The notes beneath the pieces were generated by a model. The model saw only the letters and a list, made by a program, of their open reading frames with translations. It had not been told where the DNA came from and ran no database searches. From assembly GCA_005792145.1 (NCBI GenBank), contig SXSS01000115.1:1-46755 (forward strand): a DNA stretch of 46,755 bases, given 5' to 3'. This document shows, piece by piece, positions 1 to 8,096 of this stretch. This stretch comes from Planctomycetia bacterium (lineage in GTDB: Bacteria > Planctomycetota > Phycisphaerae > Phycisphaerales > SM1A02). Position numbers and translations under genes: made by a program. Positions within the stretch are counted from its first letter, which is position 1, and the number at the start of each line of letters is the position of its first letter.

Positions 1-1704
1 TCGGGCACGTTGATGCAGCGAATAGCAACAGCGCGAGGAATCCCTGCAAGTTCTCTGCAAAAGTTTATTGCGCCAACATTTGGCGATCTTGCGCCTCCAA
101 TCGAGTTACACGGTGCAGTCGAAGTTGGAGAACGACTCGCAACCGCCGTGCGCACGGGTCGAAAAATTGCAATTTTTGGCGACTACGATGCAGACGGAAT
201 GTGCGCGTCAGCAATTCTGTTGCATCTGATGCGCGCGGCACGACCAAGCGATCCCCCCATCGTCTATATCCCAGAGCGCGCGACTGAAGGTTATGGATTA
301 TCCGTCGCTGCAATTCAGCATCTCGCATCGATTGGCGTGCAGACGATCATCTCTGTTGATTGCGGCGTGACTGCGATTGAAGAGGCGCGTGAAGCGCGTC
401 GATTGGGTTTGGAATTACTCATCACAGATCACCACACGATGCTTCCTGATGGCATCTTGCCTGATGTGGATGCAATCGCGCATCCCGCGCTCGGTGGCGG
501 AACGACGGAACTCTGCGGCGCGGCAGTTGCTTGGAAAGTGGGATGGGCATTCTCGTGCGCGTGGTGCGGCAGCGATCGAGTGCCGACAATACTGCGTGAA
601 TTGCTGGTGGAAACGCTCGCACTTGCCGCATTCGGCACGGTCGCGGATGTGGTTCCTCTTCGCGGAGAAAATCGATTGATCGCGCGACTAGGAGCTGCGC
701 GAATCGCCAATAGCGGGCTGCCCGGTTTGCTCGCGTTGGCGCGTGAGGCAGGCATCGGCGCAAATGATCGTGTTGATGCTGAGAGAATTTCTTTTGGTAT
801 CGCACCGATCGTCAATGCGTGTGGTCGCTTGGGTCGTCCACTTGATGCGGTGGCATTGCTTGGACTTCCATCGATTTCGCAGGAGGGCGCCGACAAGGCA
901 ACACTCCTTCGATCCGCAAAGCAGATGGCGTCCAACTTCAAGGAACTCAATAATCGCCGCAAGCAAGTTGAACGATTGATCGTCGATGCTGCATCTGCAC
1001 GAATTGAAGAAGGTCTTGGTCGCGCTCGCGGTGCATGTGTGCTCGCCGCGCCAGATTGGCCGCGCGGAGTCGTCGGAATCGCATGTTCACGATTGGCTGA
1101 AATGTTCGCTGTTCCTGTTGTCTTGATGGAAAGCGAAGGTGAATTCGCGCATGGCTCCGCTCGAAGTGTTGAGGGATATTCCGTTCTAGACGGACTTCAT
1201 TCTTGTGCTGCGTTGCTCGAGCGATTTGGTGGACATGCAGCAGCTGCAGGCGTCGCAGTTCGCATGGATCGCCTTGATGCATTTCGCGAGACGCTTTCTG
1301 CTCACGCCGCTGAAAATCGCAAGAATCACGAAGCGCCCTCGATTCGGCCAGATATCGAGTTTCTCCCGTCCGATTTGACCATCGAATCATTCGAGGCTCT
1401 TGATGGCCTCGGCCCATTCGGTCGAACATTTCCTGCACCAACAGTATTCATCCGTGGCGCGGTTGTTTCGGCAGAGCCGCGCCTCTTCGGAGAAAATTCA
1501 GATCACCTAAGCATCTTCGTACGTATGGATGGTTCCGATGCAAGAGATGTTCGCTGCACATGGTGGCGTCAAGCGGGGCAGCTCAACAGAGTAAAGCGCG
1601 GTTCTCGGTTGAACATAATGGCCATCCCTCAGGTTGATCGGTGGAGTGGATCTGCGCGTCTGGCTTTTACAGTGATTGATGCGAACGAATGCGCTCTCGT
1701 CTGA
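1..1704 (+). CDS. recJ: Single-stranded-DNA-specific exonuclease RecJ (5' end cut by window)
   Basis: DHH-family 5'-3' single-strand exonuclease used in recombination and mismatch/base-excision repair. Numbering from the TTG at 10, the phosphoesterase motifs are in order: DYDADG at about 58-63, SVDCG near 118, DHH at 140-142, GTVADVVPL near 213, and the DHHA1 motif FGGHAAAAG around 406-414. A C-terminal OB-like region follows. The reading frame is open to the window edge, and family members usually have a few more residues before the RGI segment, so the true start probably lies upstream. It ends 35 bp before the convergent UAP1-like gene. Identification is firm; only the N-terminus is uncertain. 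Confidence 0.95.
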   Translation, partial: SGTLMQRIATARGIPASSLQKFIAPTFGDLAPPIELHGAVEVGERLATAVRTGRKIAIFGDYDADGMCASAILLHLMRAARPSDPPIVYIPERATEGYGLSVAAIQHLASIGVQTIISVDCGVTAIEEAREARRLGLELLITDHHTMLPDGILPDVDAIAHPALGGGTTELCGAAVAWKVGWAFSCAWCGSDRVPTILRELLVETLALAAFGTVADVVPLRGENRLIARLGAARIANSGLPGLLALAREAGIGANDRVDAERISFGIAPIVNACGRLGRPLDAVALLGLPSISQEGADKATLLRSAKQMASNFKELNNRRKQVERLIVDAASARIEEGLGRARGACVLAAPDWPRGVVGIACSRLAEMFAVPVVLMESEGEFAHGSARSVEGYSVLDGLHSCAALLERFGGHAAAAGVAVRMDRLDAFRETLSAHAAENRKNHEAPSIRPDIEFLPSDLTIESFEALDGLGPFGRTFPAPTVFIRGAVVSAEPRLFGENSDHLSIFVRMDGSDARDVRCTWWRQAGQLNRVKRGSRLNIMAIPQVDRWSGSARLAFTVIDANECALV

Positions 1705-1738
1705 TGGACCGCGTCAGAGTCGCAACACATCCGTTGTT

Positions 1739-3166
1739 TTATAGCGCGATCTTCGCGCCTACTGCGATACTGCGCGGAAGATTTGCGCACTGAGCAAGTT
1801 CGCCAGCATCAAGCGCCGTCAACGGTGAAAGTTCAATCGTTGCTGCGCATTCGCCGCCTTCCTCATCACGAGGCACTTTTATTCCACACGCTTCAAACCA
1901 ACGAGCCGCACGCTCCGATTGCGCGCGTTGACTCGTCGCCGCGGAATCTTCCCCATCAGCATTCTTGATCGGCGCAAACTCTTCGTCGCGGCGAGTTTCA
2001 TACACCATCGATCGACTTGCGATCGGCACTGCGTCAAAGATAAAAGCCTCCATCTTGATCGCATTGGGAGCTGATGGCTCGACCACAATTCCGCTATGCA
2101 TATCGATGCTTGCAACCTTTTTCAACGCACGGTGCAGAGGAAGACCCTGGCCATTATCAGCGAGGCGTTCCAAAAAAGCCCTTGAAAATGCATGAATTGC
2201 TATAGAGCCAGCCGAGTGCATAAGCGCGCCATCGGGATGAGTCGCCTCTGCAAGGCGCACAGGCAAGTCGCTGTATTCCAGAACCACCGTTCGATTATCC
2301 CTTCGACAAAAGACACCAACTTTTTCGCTCGGGTCTCGCTTGGCAACAACTTTGCTTGAAACTTCACTTGAACTCTCGGGGTGCGCCGCATGCAGGCCAA
2401 GAAAGAGCGGATCAACTGCCTTCACCAGTGGATTGTCAACCTGAAAGTATGACAGTGTGTCCACTCCCTCGCGCCGCATTTCTGCGAGTGAACCACTTTC
2501 AGCAAGAGCGCGGATCGCACCACCGTGTCCATCGGGATTCAAAGCGATCGAATCAGGGGATGCAAGAAGAATTTTCCCATCAAGTGAAAGTGATGGCAGC
2601 GTTCCTTGCGCAAAGAATCGAACGCTGTTTTCACCAAGTTGAAACCAATCATGCTCTCGAAAGAAATCCTGTGTTGCTTGATGATTCAGCGGACTCGTCA
2701 TCAGATACCACGGAATATTTCCTTTCCAACGACGTCGTGCAGCAAGAATTGATTCCGCGAAAACTTGAAAGAGCGGTTTCTGAAGCAGGGGCGTTGCAGG
2801 AAATGTTCCCTTTGGCCCATTCCATCCAAGTCGCGTTCCCTGACCGCCCGCGACGGTGAAACATGCAACACGACCAGATCGGACCATCTCCTCTCCAATT
2901 GCGCGGTACTTCAAGGCATCCAAAGATTGCGGGCGAACAACCGAAACTGGTTGAATGTCATTGGTCGAAGAGCTCGACTTCTCATGCGATGCAGTTGAAT
3001 TCGCAATTTCTCGCTTGAGGATTTCGAGTGGCAATGTTTCGCACTGCGCCAACAAATTTTCGCGTCGAGCATCATCGAGTGAATCCCAAAATGCAAGAAC
3101 ATGGGACTGTCCAAATGTGTCAAGACGCTCTTTTGTCTTTCGATATCTTTCTTGAAGGGAAGGCAT
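1739..3166 (-). CDS. UDP-N-acetylglucosamine/UDP-sugar pyrophosphorylase, UAP1-like (UDPGP family)
   Basis: Cytoplasmic nucleotidyltransferase expected to make a UDP-sugar from UTP and a sugar 1-phosphate, most likely GlcNAc-1-P. The 475 residues match the eukaryote-type UAP1/AGX family. An N-terminal helical region with FGQSHVLAFWD is followed by the nucleotide-binding signature AGGQGTRLG (106-114) and PKGTFP (118-123). Further on are a DGHGG motif, FQVDNPLVK, and a KVVAKRDPSEKVGV stretch typical of the family. The gene follows phoU on the same strand with a 21-bp gap, so the two may be co-transcribed. UDP-glucose or UDP-galactose specificity cannot be excluded from sequence alone. Confidence 0.88.
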   Translation of the reverse strand: MPSLQERYRKTKERLDTFGQSHVLAFWDSLDDARRENLLAQCETLPLEILKREIANSTASHEKSSSSTNDIQPVSVVRPQSLDALKYRAIGEEMVRSGRVACFTVAGGQGTRLGWNGPKGTFPATPLLQKPLFQVFAESILAARRRWKGNIPWYLMTSPLNHQATQDFFREHDWFQLGENSVRFFAQGTLPSLSLDGKILLASPDSIALNPDGHGGAIRALAESGSLAEMRREGVDTLSYFQVDNPLVKAVDPLFLGLHAAHPESSSEVSSKVVAKRDPSEKVGVFCRRDNRTVVLEYSDLPVRLAEATHPDGALMHSAGSIAIHAFSRAFLERLADNGQGLPLHRALKKVASIDMHSGIVVEPSAPNAIKMEAFIFDAVPIASRSMVYETRRDEEFAPIKNADGEDSAATSQRAQSERAARWFEACGIKVPRDEEGGECAATIELSPLTALDAGELAQCANLPRSIAVGAKIAL

Positions 3167-3187
3167 TGTTGTATCGCCGAAATTCTG

Positions 3188-3871
3188 TCAGTCCAATTCA
3201 GGTGGCGCAGGATCTGACCAACCCTCGGGACGATGTCGCACAATTTTTCCACTGAGAAGATAAATCGTTTGCTCACAGATATTCGTCGAATGATCGGCGA
3301 TGCGCTCCATATTTCGAGTTGCTCCAGTCACTCTGAATGCAAAGCGAACACTGCTTGTTCCAAGCGCCACTTGTTCTTGCGCTTGAAGAATCAGTTCGTT
3401 GCGGAAACGATCGACCGTGTCGTCAAAGAGGAGAACCTGCCGCGCAAGTTCGGCGTTGGAAGTGGCAAGCGCACGATTGGAATCTCTCAGCATCCCAAGC
3501 ACGCTATTCGCCATCACTCGGAATGTTGGTGGCATTGGGTCGGACAAATGTTGATGCCCAACGACTTGTTCTGCAATGTTGACTCCGCAATCAGCGATCC
3601 GTTCCAGTTCGTTGTTGACCTTGACCAATGTCAGAACTTGGCGGATCGCATGCTCGTTAGTCTGCCCCATCGCCAGCAACGGAATCGACGCCCGCTCGAT
3701 TGCCACATCGACGCTGTCGATTTCGTCGTCGAGCGCAATAACCGTTCGCGCCTTTGTTTCGTCGTGATCGAAGTACGACTCGATCGCCAAAGTCACGAGC
3801 GTCAAGACGCGATCTCCCTGGGCATGCAAGATAGTTTGCAGTTCATTCAACTTCGACGAAAATGATGGCAT
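3188..3871 (-). CDS. phoU: PhoU-family phosphate signalling regulator
   Basis: Helical metal-binding regulator of phosphate uptake and PhoR-type signalling. The 227 residues contain two PhoU three-helix repeats, each with the E-R-x-x-D-x-x-x-N-I-x-E metal motif: ELERIADCGVNIAEQ and NMERIADHSTNICEQ. I chose the ATG giving MPSFSSKLNEL. The frame stays open 105 bp further upstream, but that part runs into pdxJ on the other strand and looks non-native. No pst transporter or phoB/phoR gene is adjacent, so it is an orphan phoU here. Its start is 17 bp from the divergent pdxJ start, and the two candidate -10 hexamers almost coincide. Confidence 0.93.
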   Translation of the reverse strand: MPSFSSKLNELQTILHAQGDRVLTLVTLAIESYFDHDETKARTVIALDDEIDSVDVAIERASIPLLAMGQTNEHAIRQVLTLVKVNNELERIADCGVNIAEQVVGHQHLSDPMPPTFRVMANSVLGMLRDSNRALATSNAELARQVLLFDDTVDRFRNELILQAQEQVALGTSSVRFAFRVTGATRNMERIADHSTNICEQTIYLLSGKIVRHRPEGWSDPAPPELD

Positions 3872-3876
3872 ACACC

Positions 3877-3882
3877 TAGCAT
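3877..3882 (+). promoter_or_regulatory. Candidate -10 hexamer of pdxJ (TAGCAT)
   Basis: TAGCAT lies exactly 6 nt before the GTG start of pdxJ, with no Shine-Dalgarno sequence between. This fits transcription starting at or next to the start codon. It overlaps, on the opposite strand, the equivalent hexamer of phoU. Confidence 0.35.
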
Positions 3883-3883
3883 A
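3878..3883 (-). promoter_or_regulatory. Candidate -10 hexamer of phoU (TATGCT)
   Basis: On the minus strand TATGCT lies exactly 6 nt before the phoU ATG at 3871. It shares five base pairs with the divergent pdxJ hexamer, so polymerases at the two sites would exclude each other. Confidence 0.4.
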
Positions 3884-3888
3884 TCCCC

Positions 3889-4620
3889 GTGCCAAAATTG
3901 AGCGTGAACATCGACCATGTCGCCACCATTCGCCAAGCAAGAAGAACTTGGGAGCCCGACCCAGTTCTCGCCGCACGAGAGGTTGAATTGGGCGGCGCTG
4001 ACGGAATCACCGTGCACTTGCGTGAAGATCGGCGACATATTCAAGACGCAGACGTCGAACAGCTTCGCAAAGTGGTTTCAGTTCCGCTGAACTTCGAGAT
4101 GGCAGCAACCGACGAGATGGTCGCCTTCGCTTTGCGAATTCGTCCACAGACGGCGATGTTTGTTCCCGAGGGGCGCAGTGAAATCACAACAGAAGGTGGA
4201 CTTGATGTCGCCGCCCTCGGCGATTCGCTGCGTGCGATCGTTGCTCGATTGGCACAAGCTGGCATTGCATCAAGTGTCTTCATCGACGCAGATCCTCGTC
4301 AAGTCGAAGCCGCGGCAAAGATTGGCGTTGCAATTTGCGAAGTGCATACAGGGCCATATTCGCACGCTTTTCATTTGGAGGGATCGTTGGGGGCAAAGTC
4401 GCGCGCAGAACTAGATCGAGTGGCGCAAGTGGGGGCGCTGATTCAATCAGCAGGAATGCGCTTCAATGCTGGACATGCGCTGAATTATGAAAATGTCGCC
4501 GCACTTTCGAAGATCCCTGGACTGTACGAATTGCACATTGGACACTCGATCATCAGTCGCGCTGTTTTTGTGGGTATTCGCGGCGCAGTCGCTGAAATGC
4601 GTGCGCTCTGCAGTCGCTAA
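3889..4620 (+). CDS. pdxJ: Pyridoxine 5'-phosphate synthase PdxJ
   Basis: Last step of the DXP-dependent vitamin B6 pathway: condenses 1-deoxy-D-xylulose 5-phosphate with 3-amino-2-oxopropyl phosphate to form PNP. The 243-residue length is standard. Family signatures are LSVNIDHVATIRQAR at the N-terminus, GADGITVHLREDRRHI, LNFEMAAT, and the C-terminal GHALNYENV and ELHIGHSIISRAVF phosphate-binding segments. It starts with GTG and has no visible Shine-Dalgarno sequence. Its stop codon overlaps the stop of the convergent NUDIX gene by 4 bp, leaving no room for an intergenic terminator. Confidence 0.97.
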   Translation: MPKLSVNIDHVATIRQARRTWEPDPVLAAREVELGGADGITVHLREDRRHIQDADVEQLRKVVSVPLNFEMAATDEMVAFALRIRPQTAMFVPEGRSEITTEGGLDVAALGDSLRAIVARLAQAGIASSVFIDADPRQVEAAAKIGVAICEVHTGPYSHAFHLEGSLGAKSRAELDRVAQVGALIQSAGMRFNAGHALNYENVAALSKIPGLYELHIGHSIISRAVFVGIRGAVAEMRALCSR

Positions 4621-5195
4621 CGATTCAGTCGTGGCGCGCTTTCTACAACGCAGAAATCAAACGGATCTTTTGTGCAGTCGATCTCGACCATAAAAAAACC
4701 ACCTCTATGTTTCTGAGCGTTGGGCCACATGACTCGCCGGTCCGTTTCGGGCAGACCCATTCCGTTGCCAAGTCCTGCGACTTCTTCGACGGGGACCCAT
4801 TGCAATTTGCCTTCGTCGAAATCCATTCTTGTGACATCCGCAGCAACGATTGGCTTGACCGATTCAAAGAGGAAGATCAGCCAGTGATGTTCATTCTGAT
4901 ATGCGCGTTCTGAAACGATGCCAAACAATCGGATGTCTTGATGATCTAATGTCAGACCCGCTTCTTCCCAAGTCTCTCGGCGAGCGCATTCGTGCGGCGA
5001 TTCACCTCGATGGAATTCGACTTTGCCTCCAATGGGGGAATACATCCCAGGATTTGGCTTCTTCAGTCTGTGCAACATCAGAAGGCGATTCTGTTCGTCA
5101 TAGAGATAGACCAAAACTGCAATCTTGTATGGCAGATTTGGCGCGTTTTCCAGAGGATTCGTTGCTTGTCCTGAAGCCCCAGCAGGAATCGTCAC
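4617..5195 (-). CDS. NUDIX hydrolase
   Basis: Mg-dependent hydrolase of nucleoside-diphosphate-linked substrates; the specific substrate is unknown. The 192 residues hold a NUDIX fold from about residue 22 (YKIAVLVYLYDEQNRLLMLHR). The box reads GGKVEFHRGE, then RRETWEEAGL, so the catalytic REx2EE part is intact. There are two extra residues between the box glycine and the first glutamate compared with the usual G-x5-E. It overlaps the end of dapA by 4 bp (ATGA), so it should be translationally coupled to dapA in the glmM-dapA-nudix operon. The link to lysine or cell-wall synthesis is inferred from position only. Confidence 0.9.
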   Translation of the reverse strand: MTIPAGASGQATNPLENAPNLPYKIAVLVYLYDEQNRLLMLHRLKKPNPGMYSPIGGKVEFHRGESPHECARRETWEEAGLTLDHQDIRLFGIVSERAYQNEHHWLIFLFESVKPIVAADVTRMDFDEGKLQWVPVEEVAGLGNGMGLPETDRRVMWPNAQKHRGGFFMVEIDCTKDPFDFCVVESAPRLNR

Positions 5196-6163
5196 AAGGA
5201 CGCTCCGGCATTCTGTGATTTGTGCGATTTTTCCAAACGCGCAGTTGTGGAATTTCCAGTTCCTCCAACTTCCAGCGCATCTTCAATCTGGGCATCTCGA
5301 AGAAGCGCGGCAACTGTTGATCGAACGGCTTCGCTTGCACGCACCAAAGGCAATCGCACCGAACCAGTGTCGCGCCCGAGCAATTCCATCGCACACTTCA
5401 GAGGAACTGGGTTGACATCCAATGAGAGCAGCCCGCGTGAGAGGCCAAAAAGTTTTTCGTGAGAGTTTCGCACTTCAGCAAGATCGTTGCTGGCAATGTT
5501 GCGACAGAGTTGTGCGACACGATCTGGAACAATATTCGATACAACGCTCACAACACCGACTGCGCCAACTGCCGCGAAACTTGCAGTCAATGAATCGTCG
5601 CCTGACAGAATGACGATCGAGCAACGGCGACGAATTTCACTCGCAGAATCCATCGAGCCTGTTGCCTCTTTCAACGCAACGATATTTGGATGCTTCGACA
5701 ATCGTTCGATTGTTTCGGGCGCGATAGCGACAGCCGCTCGCCCAGGAATGTTGTACAGAACGATGGGAAGTTCGGCGCTGTCCGCAATCGCCATAAAATG
5801 GTGATAAATGCCCTCTTGTGAGGGTTTGTTGTAATACGGAGTCACTTGCAGCGACGCATTCGCGCCAAGCGATGCGGCAAGTTTGTGCAGGTGAATTGCA
5901 TGCGAAGTGGAATTGCTTCCCGCGCCAGCGATGACTTGCAGACCAAGCGGTCTTCCTGTCGTGACCGCGCATTCGATCACCGCAATATGTTCATGCTCCT
6001 CAAGAGTCGGCGCTTCGCCAGTGGTGCCGCATGGAACAATGCCGCGCACCCCGCCCTTTGCTTGAAAATGAATATGTTCAGCAAGGCGGGGGAGATCCAC
6101 TGTTGCGCCGTCGCGCGAGAATGGAGTGATGAGAGCGGTGTATGCGCCAGCGAATGTCAGCAT
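5192..6163 (-). CDS. dapA: 4-hydroxy-tetrahydrodipicolinate synthase DapA
   Basis: Condenses pyruvate with aspartate semialdehyde, the first committed step to diaminopimelate and lysine. The 323 residues form the TIM-barrel family protein: GTTGE pyruvate-binding motif (46-50), YYNKP (110-114), catalytic tyrosine in VLYNIPGR (Tyr137) and Schiff-base lysine in VALKEATGS (Lys165), then LSGDDSL. The C-terminus runs about 25 residues beyond the usual 290-300 and is polar and poorly conserved in appearance. It lies 47 bp after glmM and overlaps the NUDIX gene. TAGACT sits 6 nt before its ATG, so it may also have its own promoter. Confidence 0.96.
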   Translation of the reverse strand: MLTFAGAYTALITPFSRDGATVDLPRLAEHIHFQAKGGVRGIVPCGTTGEAPTLEEHEHIAVIECAVTTGRPLGLQVIAGAGSNSTSHAIHLHKLAASLGANASLQVTPYYNKPSQEGIYHHFMAIADSAELPIVLYNIPGRAAVAIAPETIERLSKHPNIVALKEATGSMDSASEIRRRCSIVILSGDDSLTASFAAVGAVGVVSVVSNIVPDRVAQLCRNIASNDLAEVRNSHEKLFGLSRGLLSLDVNPVPLKCAMELLGRDTGSVRLPLVRASEAVRSTVAALLRDAQIEDALEVGGTGNSTTARLEKSHKSQNAGASL

Positions 6164-6169
6164 GCATTG

Positions 6170-6175
6170 AGTCTA
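6170..6175 (-). promoter_or_regulatory. Candidate -10 hexamer of dapA (TAGACT)
   Basis: TAGACT on the minus strand ends exactly 6 nt before the dapA ATG at 6163, in the 47-bp gap after the glmM-like gene. No Shine-Dalgarno sequence is visible. It matches the spacing pattern of several other starts in the window. Confidence 0.35.
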
Positions 6176-6210
6176 CAAACTGATGCGATCCAAAGTAACA
6201 AGAAAATTTG

Positions 6211-7608
6211 CTATTCGCCAAATCCAGCTGCACGGCCGCACTCATCGCAGAGTTGTTCGGCGCGTGTGCGATCACTCGCCTCGGCGATTAATCGAATGAT
6301 TGGCTCGGTGTTTGATGCTCGCAGATGCACCCATCCGTCGGCGAGGTCGATTCGGATTCCGTCGGTCTGGTTCAGTTGCGCGCCCGCACGATTGGAAAAA
6401 AAGTCGCGAACCTTGCCAAGCGCTTTGGGCACCGCGCTTTGGCCGCCCATGGAAGCAAGGTCCAATTTCCGTTTGATCATCGAATATCTAGGGATTCCAT
6501 CGATGATCGCGCTCAAAGTCCGTCCGTCGTGCGCCAAAAGTTCCAAAACAAGAGCCATTGAAGAGAGCGAGTCTCTCACCCAACAAATTTTTGGCCAAAT
6601 AAATCCGCCATTGCCTTCGCCACCGCCAATACCTCCGTTGCTCTTGATTCCCGCAACAACATTTGCTTCTCCGACGGCAGTTCGAATCACCCGCGATGGT
6701 GGAAACTTGGCCGCGAGATCATCGATCATTCGCGATGTGGACAGATTCGTCGCCAGAGCGCCATGCCCGTGTCTTTGCAGAAGTCGCATCACCCCCAGAA
6801 CGAGCGTGTACTCCTCGCCAATAAATCGACCATGCTCGTCGACAAGTGCCAGACGATCCGCGTCAGGATCTTGCGCGCATCCCATTGCGACCAAACCTGT
6901 CGAGCGAACCGCATCCGACAATTGACCGAGGTTCGCCTCGATCGGTTCAGGAGTGTGCGCAAATGTTCCCGTGTGTTCGCCATTGAGGTGCACAACATCA
7001 CATCCAAGTGCATCGAGCAACATTTTCCCCGCGCGAGATCCGCCGCCGTTGACGCTATCAAGCACGACGCGAAATTTTTTCAAGCGAATCGCAGCAACAT
7101 CAACATTCGCCAAGACTTTGTCGATATGCACTTGATCACCATCCGCGCATCGAGTCCGCACTCCGCGCGCGCCTTCAATTGCGGTTTCCCCCGCGCGAAA
7201 TCGTGCGATGACTTGATTCGCATCGTCAAGTGGCAATGCCAATCCATCCGCATTCAGCGTCTTCAGTCCATTCCATTCAATTGGATTATGGCTCGCAGTC
7301 AAAACAATTCCGCCGACCGCGCCGAGATGACCGATCATCAATCCAACGGTCGGCGTCGAGACGATTCCAAGATCAATCACATCAAATCCTGCAGCGCACA
7401 ACCCATCACAAACTGCGTCAGCAAGTTCGGCGCCAGATCCTCGCCCATCTCGTCCAACAATCAGTTTCGGTCGAGCGTTCGTCGGCAGTGCACTGCGAAT
7501 GTGTTGCCCAAATGCGGCAGAAAAGTTCCGGGCAACTTTCGGCGTCATCGACTTTCCAACAAGTCCTCGAGCGCCGGAAACAGAAAGCATTAGTGGAGCG
7601 TCTTGCAC
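6211..7608 (-). CDS. Phosphohexomutase, GlmM/phosphomannomutase family
   Basis: Alpha-D-phosphohexomutase that interconverts sugar 6- and 1-phosphates; phosphoglucosamine mutase (GlcN-6-P to GlcN-1-P) is the likeliest role. The four active-site elements are present in 465 residues: phosphoserine loop TASHNP (Ser106), metal loop DPDADR (247-252), sugar-specificity loop GGEGNGG (about 329-335) and phosphate loop RASNTEP near the C-terminus. GlmM proteins are usually about 445 residues with GExSGH as the sugar loop. GEGNGG is a divergent version, so phosphomannomutase or phosphoglucomutase activity stays possible. Start is GTG at 7608; an in-frame ATG at 7590 is the alternative. Confidence 0.88.
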   Translation of the reverse strand: MQDAPLMLSVSGARGLVGKSMTPKVARNFSAAFGQHIRSALPTNARPKLIVGRDGRGSGAELADAVCDGLCAAGFDVIDLGIVSTPTVGLMIGHLGAVGGIVLTASHNPIEWNGLKTLNADGLALPLDDANQVIARFRAGETAIEGARGVRTRCADGDQVHIDKVLANVDVAAIRLKKFRVVLDSVNGGGSRAGKMLLDALGCDVVHLNGEHTGTFAHTPEPIEANLGQLSDAVRSTGLVAMGCAQDPDADRLALVDEHGRFIGEEYTLVLGVMRLLQRHGHGALATNLSTSRMIDDLAAKFPPSRVIRTAVGEANVVAGIKSNGGIGGGEGNGGFIWPKICWVRDSLSSMALVLELLAHDGRTLSAIIDGIPRYSMIKRKLDLASMGGQSAVPKALGKVRDFFSNRAGAQLNQTDGIRIDLADGWVHLRASNTEPIIRLIAEASDRTRAEQLCDECGRAAGFGE

Positions 7609-7615
7609 GAGGAGA

Positions 7616-7621
7616 AATCTA
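7616..7621 (-). promoter_or_regulatory. Candidate -10 hexamer of the glmM-like gene (TAGATT)
   Basis: TAGATT on the minus strand lies 7 nt before the GTG start at 7608. It supports the GTG over the internal ATG at 7590 and fits the leaderless pattern seen elsewhere. Confidence 0.3.
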
Positions 7622-7660
7622 GTCGTTCCACGCAGAAGCGGGGAATTTGAATCAAATGGC

Positions 7661-7666
7661 TATACT
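7661..7666 (+). promoter_or_regulatory. Candidate -10 hexamer of the PTPS-like gene (TATACT)
   Basis: TATACT is a five-of-six match to TATAAT, 6 nt before the ATG at 7673. No -35-like TTGACA is visible 16-18 bp upstream. A start site about 7 nt after the hexamer would fall on the ATG itself. Confidence 0.45.
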
Positions 7667-7672
7667 CAAATT

Positions 7673-8038
7673 ATGTTCGAACTCGAGGTACGGCGGATAT
7701 TTTCGGCCGCTCACGCAATCGTGATTCGTGGCGAGCGCGAAGCGATCCATGGCCACGATTGGCAAGTTGAAGTTGTTGTCAGCGCAGCCGAGTTGGATCA
7801 AGATGGTTTGGCGTGCGATTTTCACGCCCTCGAAGCGAGCCTCGACAGTGTCATTCGCCCATTCTGCTCCAGAAATCTCAACGAAACGCCTCCTTTCGAT
7901 GTTGTGAATCCCACAGCTGAAGCTGTCGCAAAACATATCGCCACAGAAATGGCGGCGCGTATTCCTCGTCAAGTCACAATTCGATCGGTCCGGGTGACAG
8001 AAGCTCCAGGCTGCGCTGCTCGGTATGTACTCTCATAA
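7673..8038 (+). CDS. 6-pyruvoyltetrahydropterin synthase-like protein, PTPS-III type (ExxHGH)
   Basis: Small T-fold pterin enzyme of 121 residues. The three zinc histidines are present as AAH (His14) and HGH (His26, His28). The C-terminal pterin-anchoring segment reads VRVTEAPGCAARY, and NPTAEAVAKHI matches the QueD/PTPS family. The catalytic cysteine of QueD (CxxxHGH) is absent; a glutamate stands at ExxHGH (Glu23). That is the signature described for PTPS-III enzymes, which replace dihydroneopterin aldolase FolB in folate synthesis. The LDHRxLN region of QueD reads FCSRNLN here, so the Asp-His dyad also seems lost by my alignment. The frame extends further upstream, but this ATG with TATACT before it is the clear start. 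A folate role is inferred. Confidence 0.85.
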   Translation: MFELEVRRIFSAAHAIVIRGEREAIHGHDWQVEVVVSAAELDQDGLACDFHALEASLDSVIRPFCSRNLNETPPFDVVNPTAEAVAKHIATEMAARIPRQVTIRSVRVTEAPGCAARYVLS

Positions 8039-8096
8039 TGTCAATACTTTCTCTTTCCATTCTTCTCGCTTTCAGATCGGTTGAAACAAACGACCA

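Noticed and set aside
10-1704. TTG at 10 as the true recJ start
   Set aside because: The frame is open to the window edge and the N-terminus is short compared with the family, so the gene is treated as 5'-truncated.
5846-6925. 359-residue plus-strand open frame
   Set aside because: Runs antisense across both dapA and the glmM-like gene, each with intact catalytic motifs; no recognisable domain.
6763-7593. 276-residue plus-strand open frame
   Set aside because: Antisense to the glmM-like gene; composition typical of a shadow frame.
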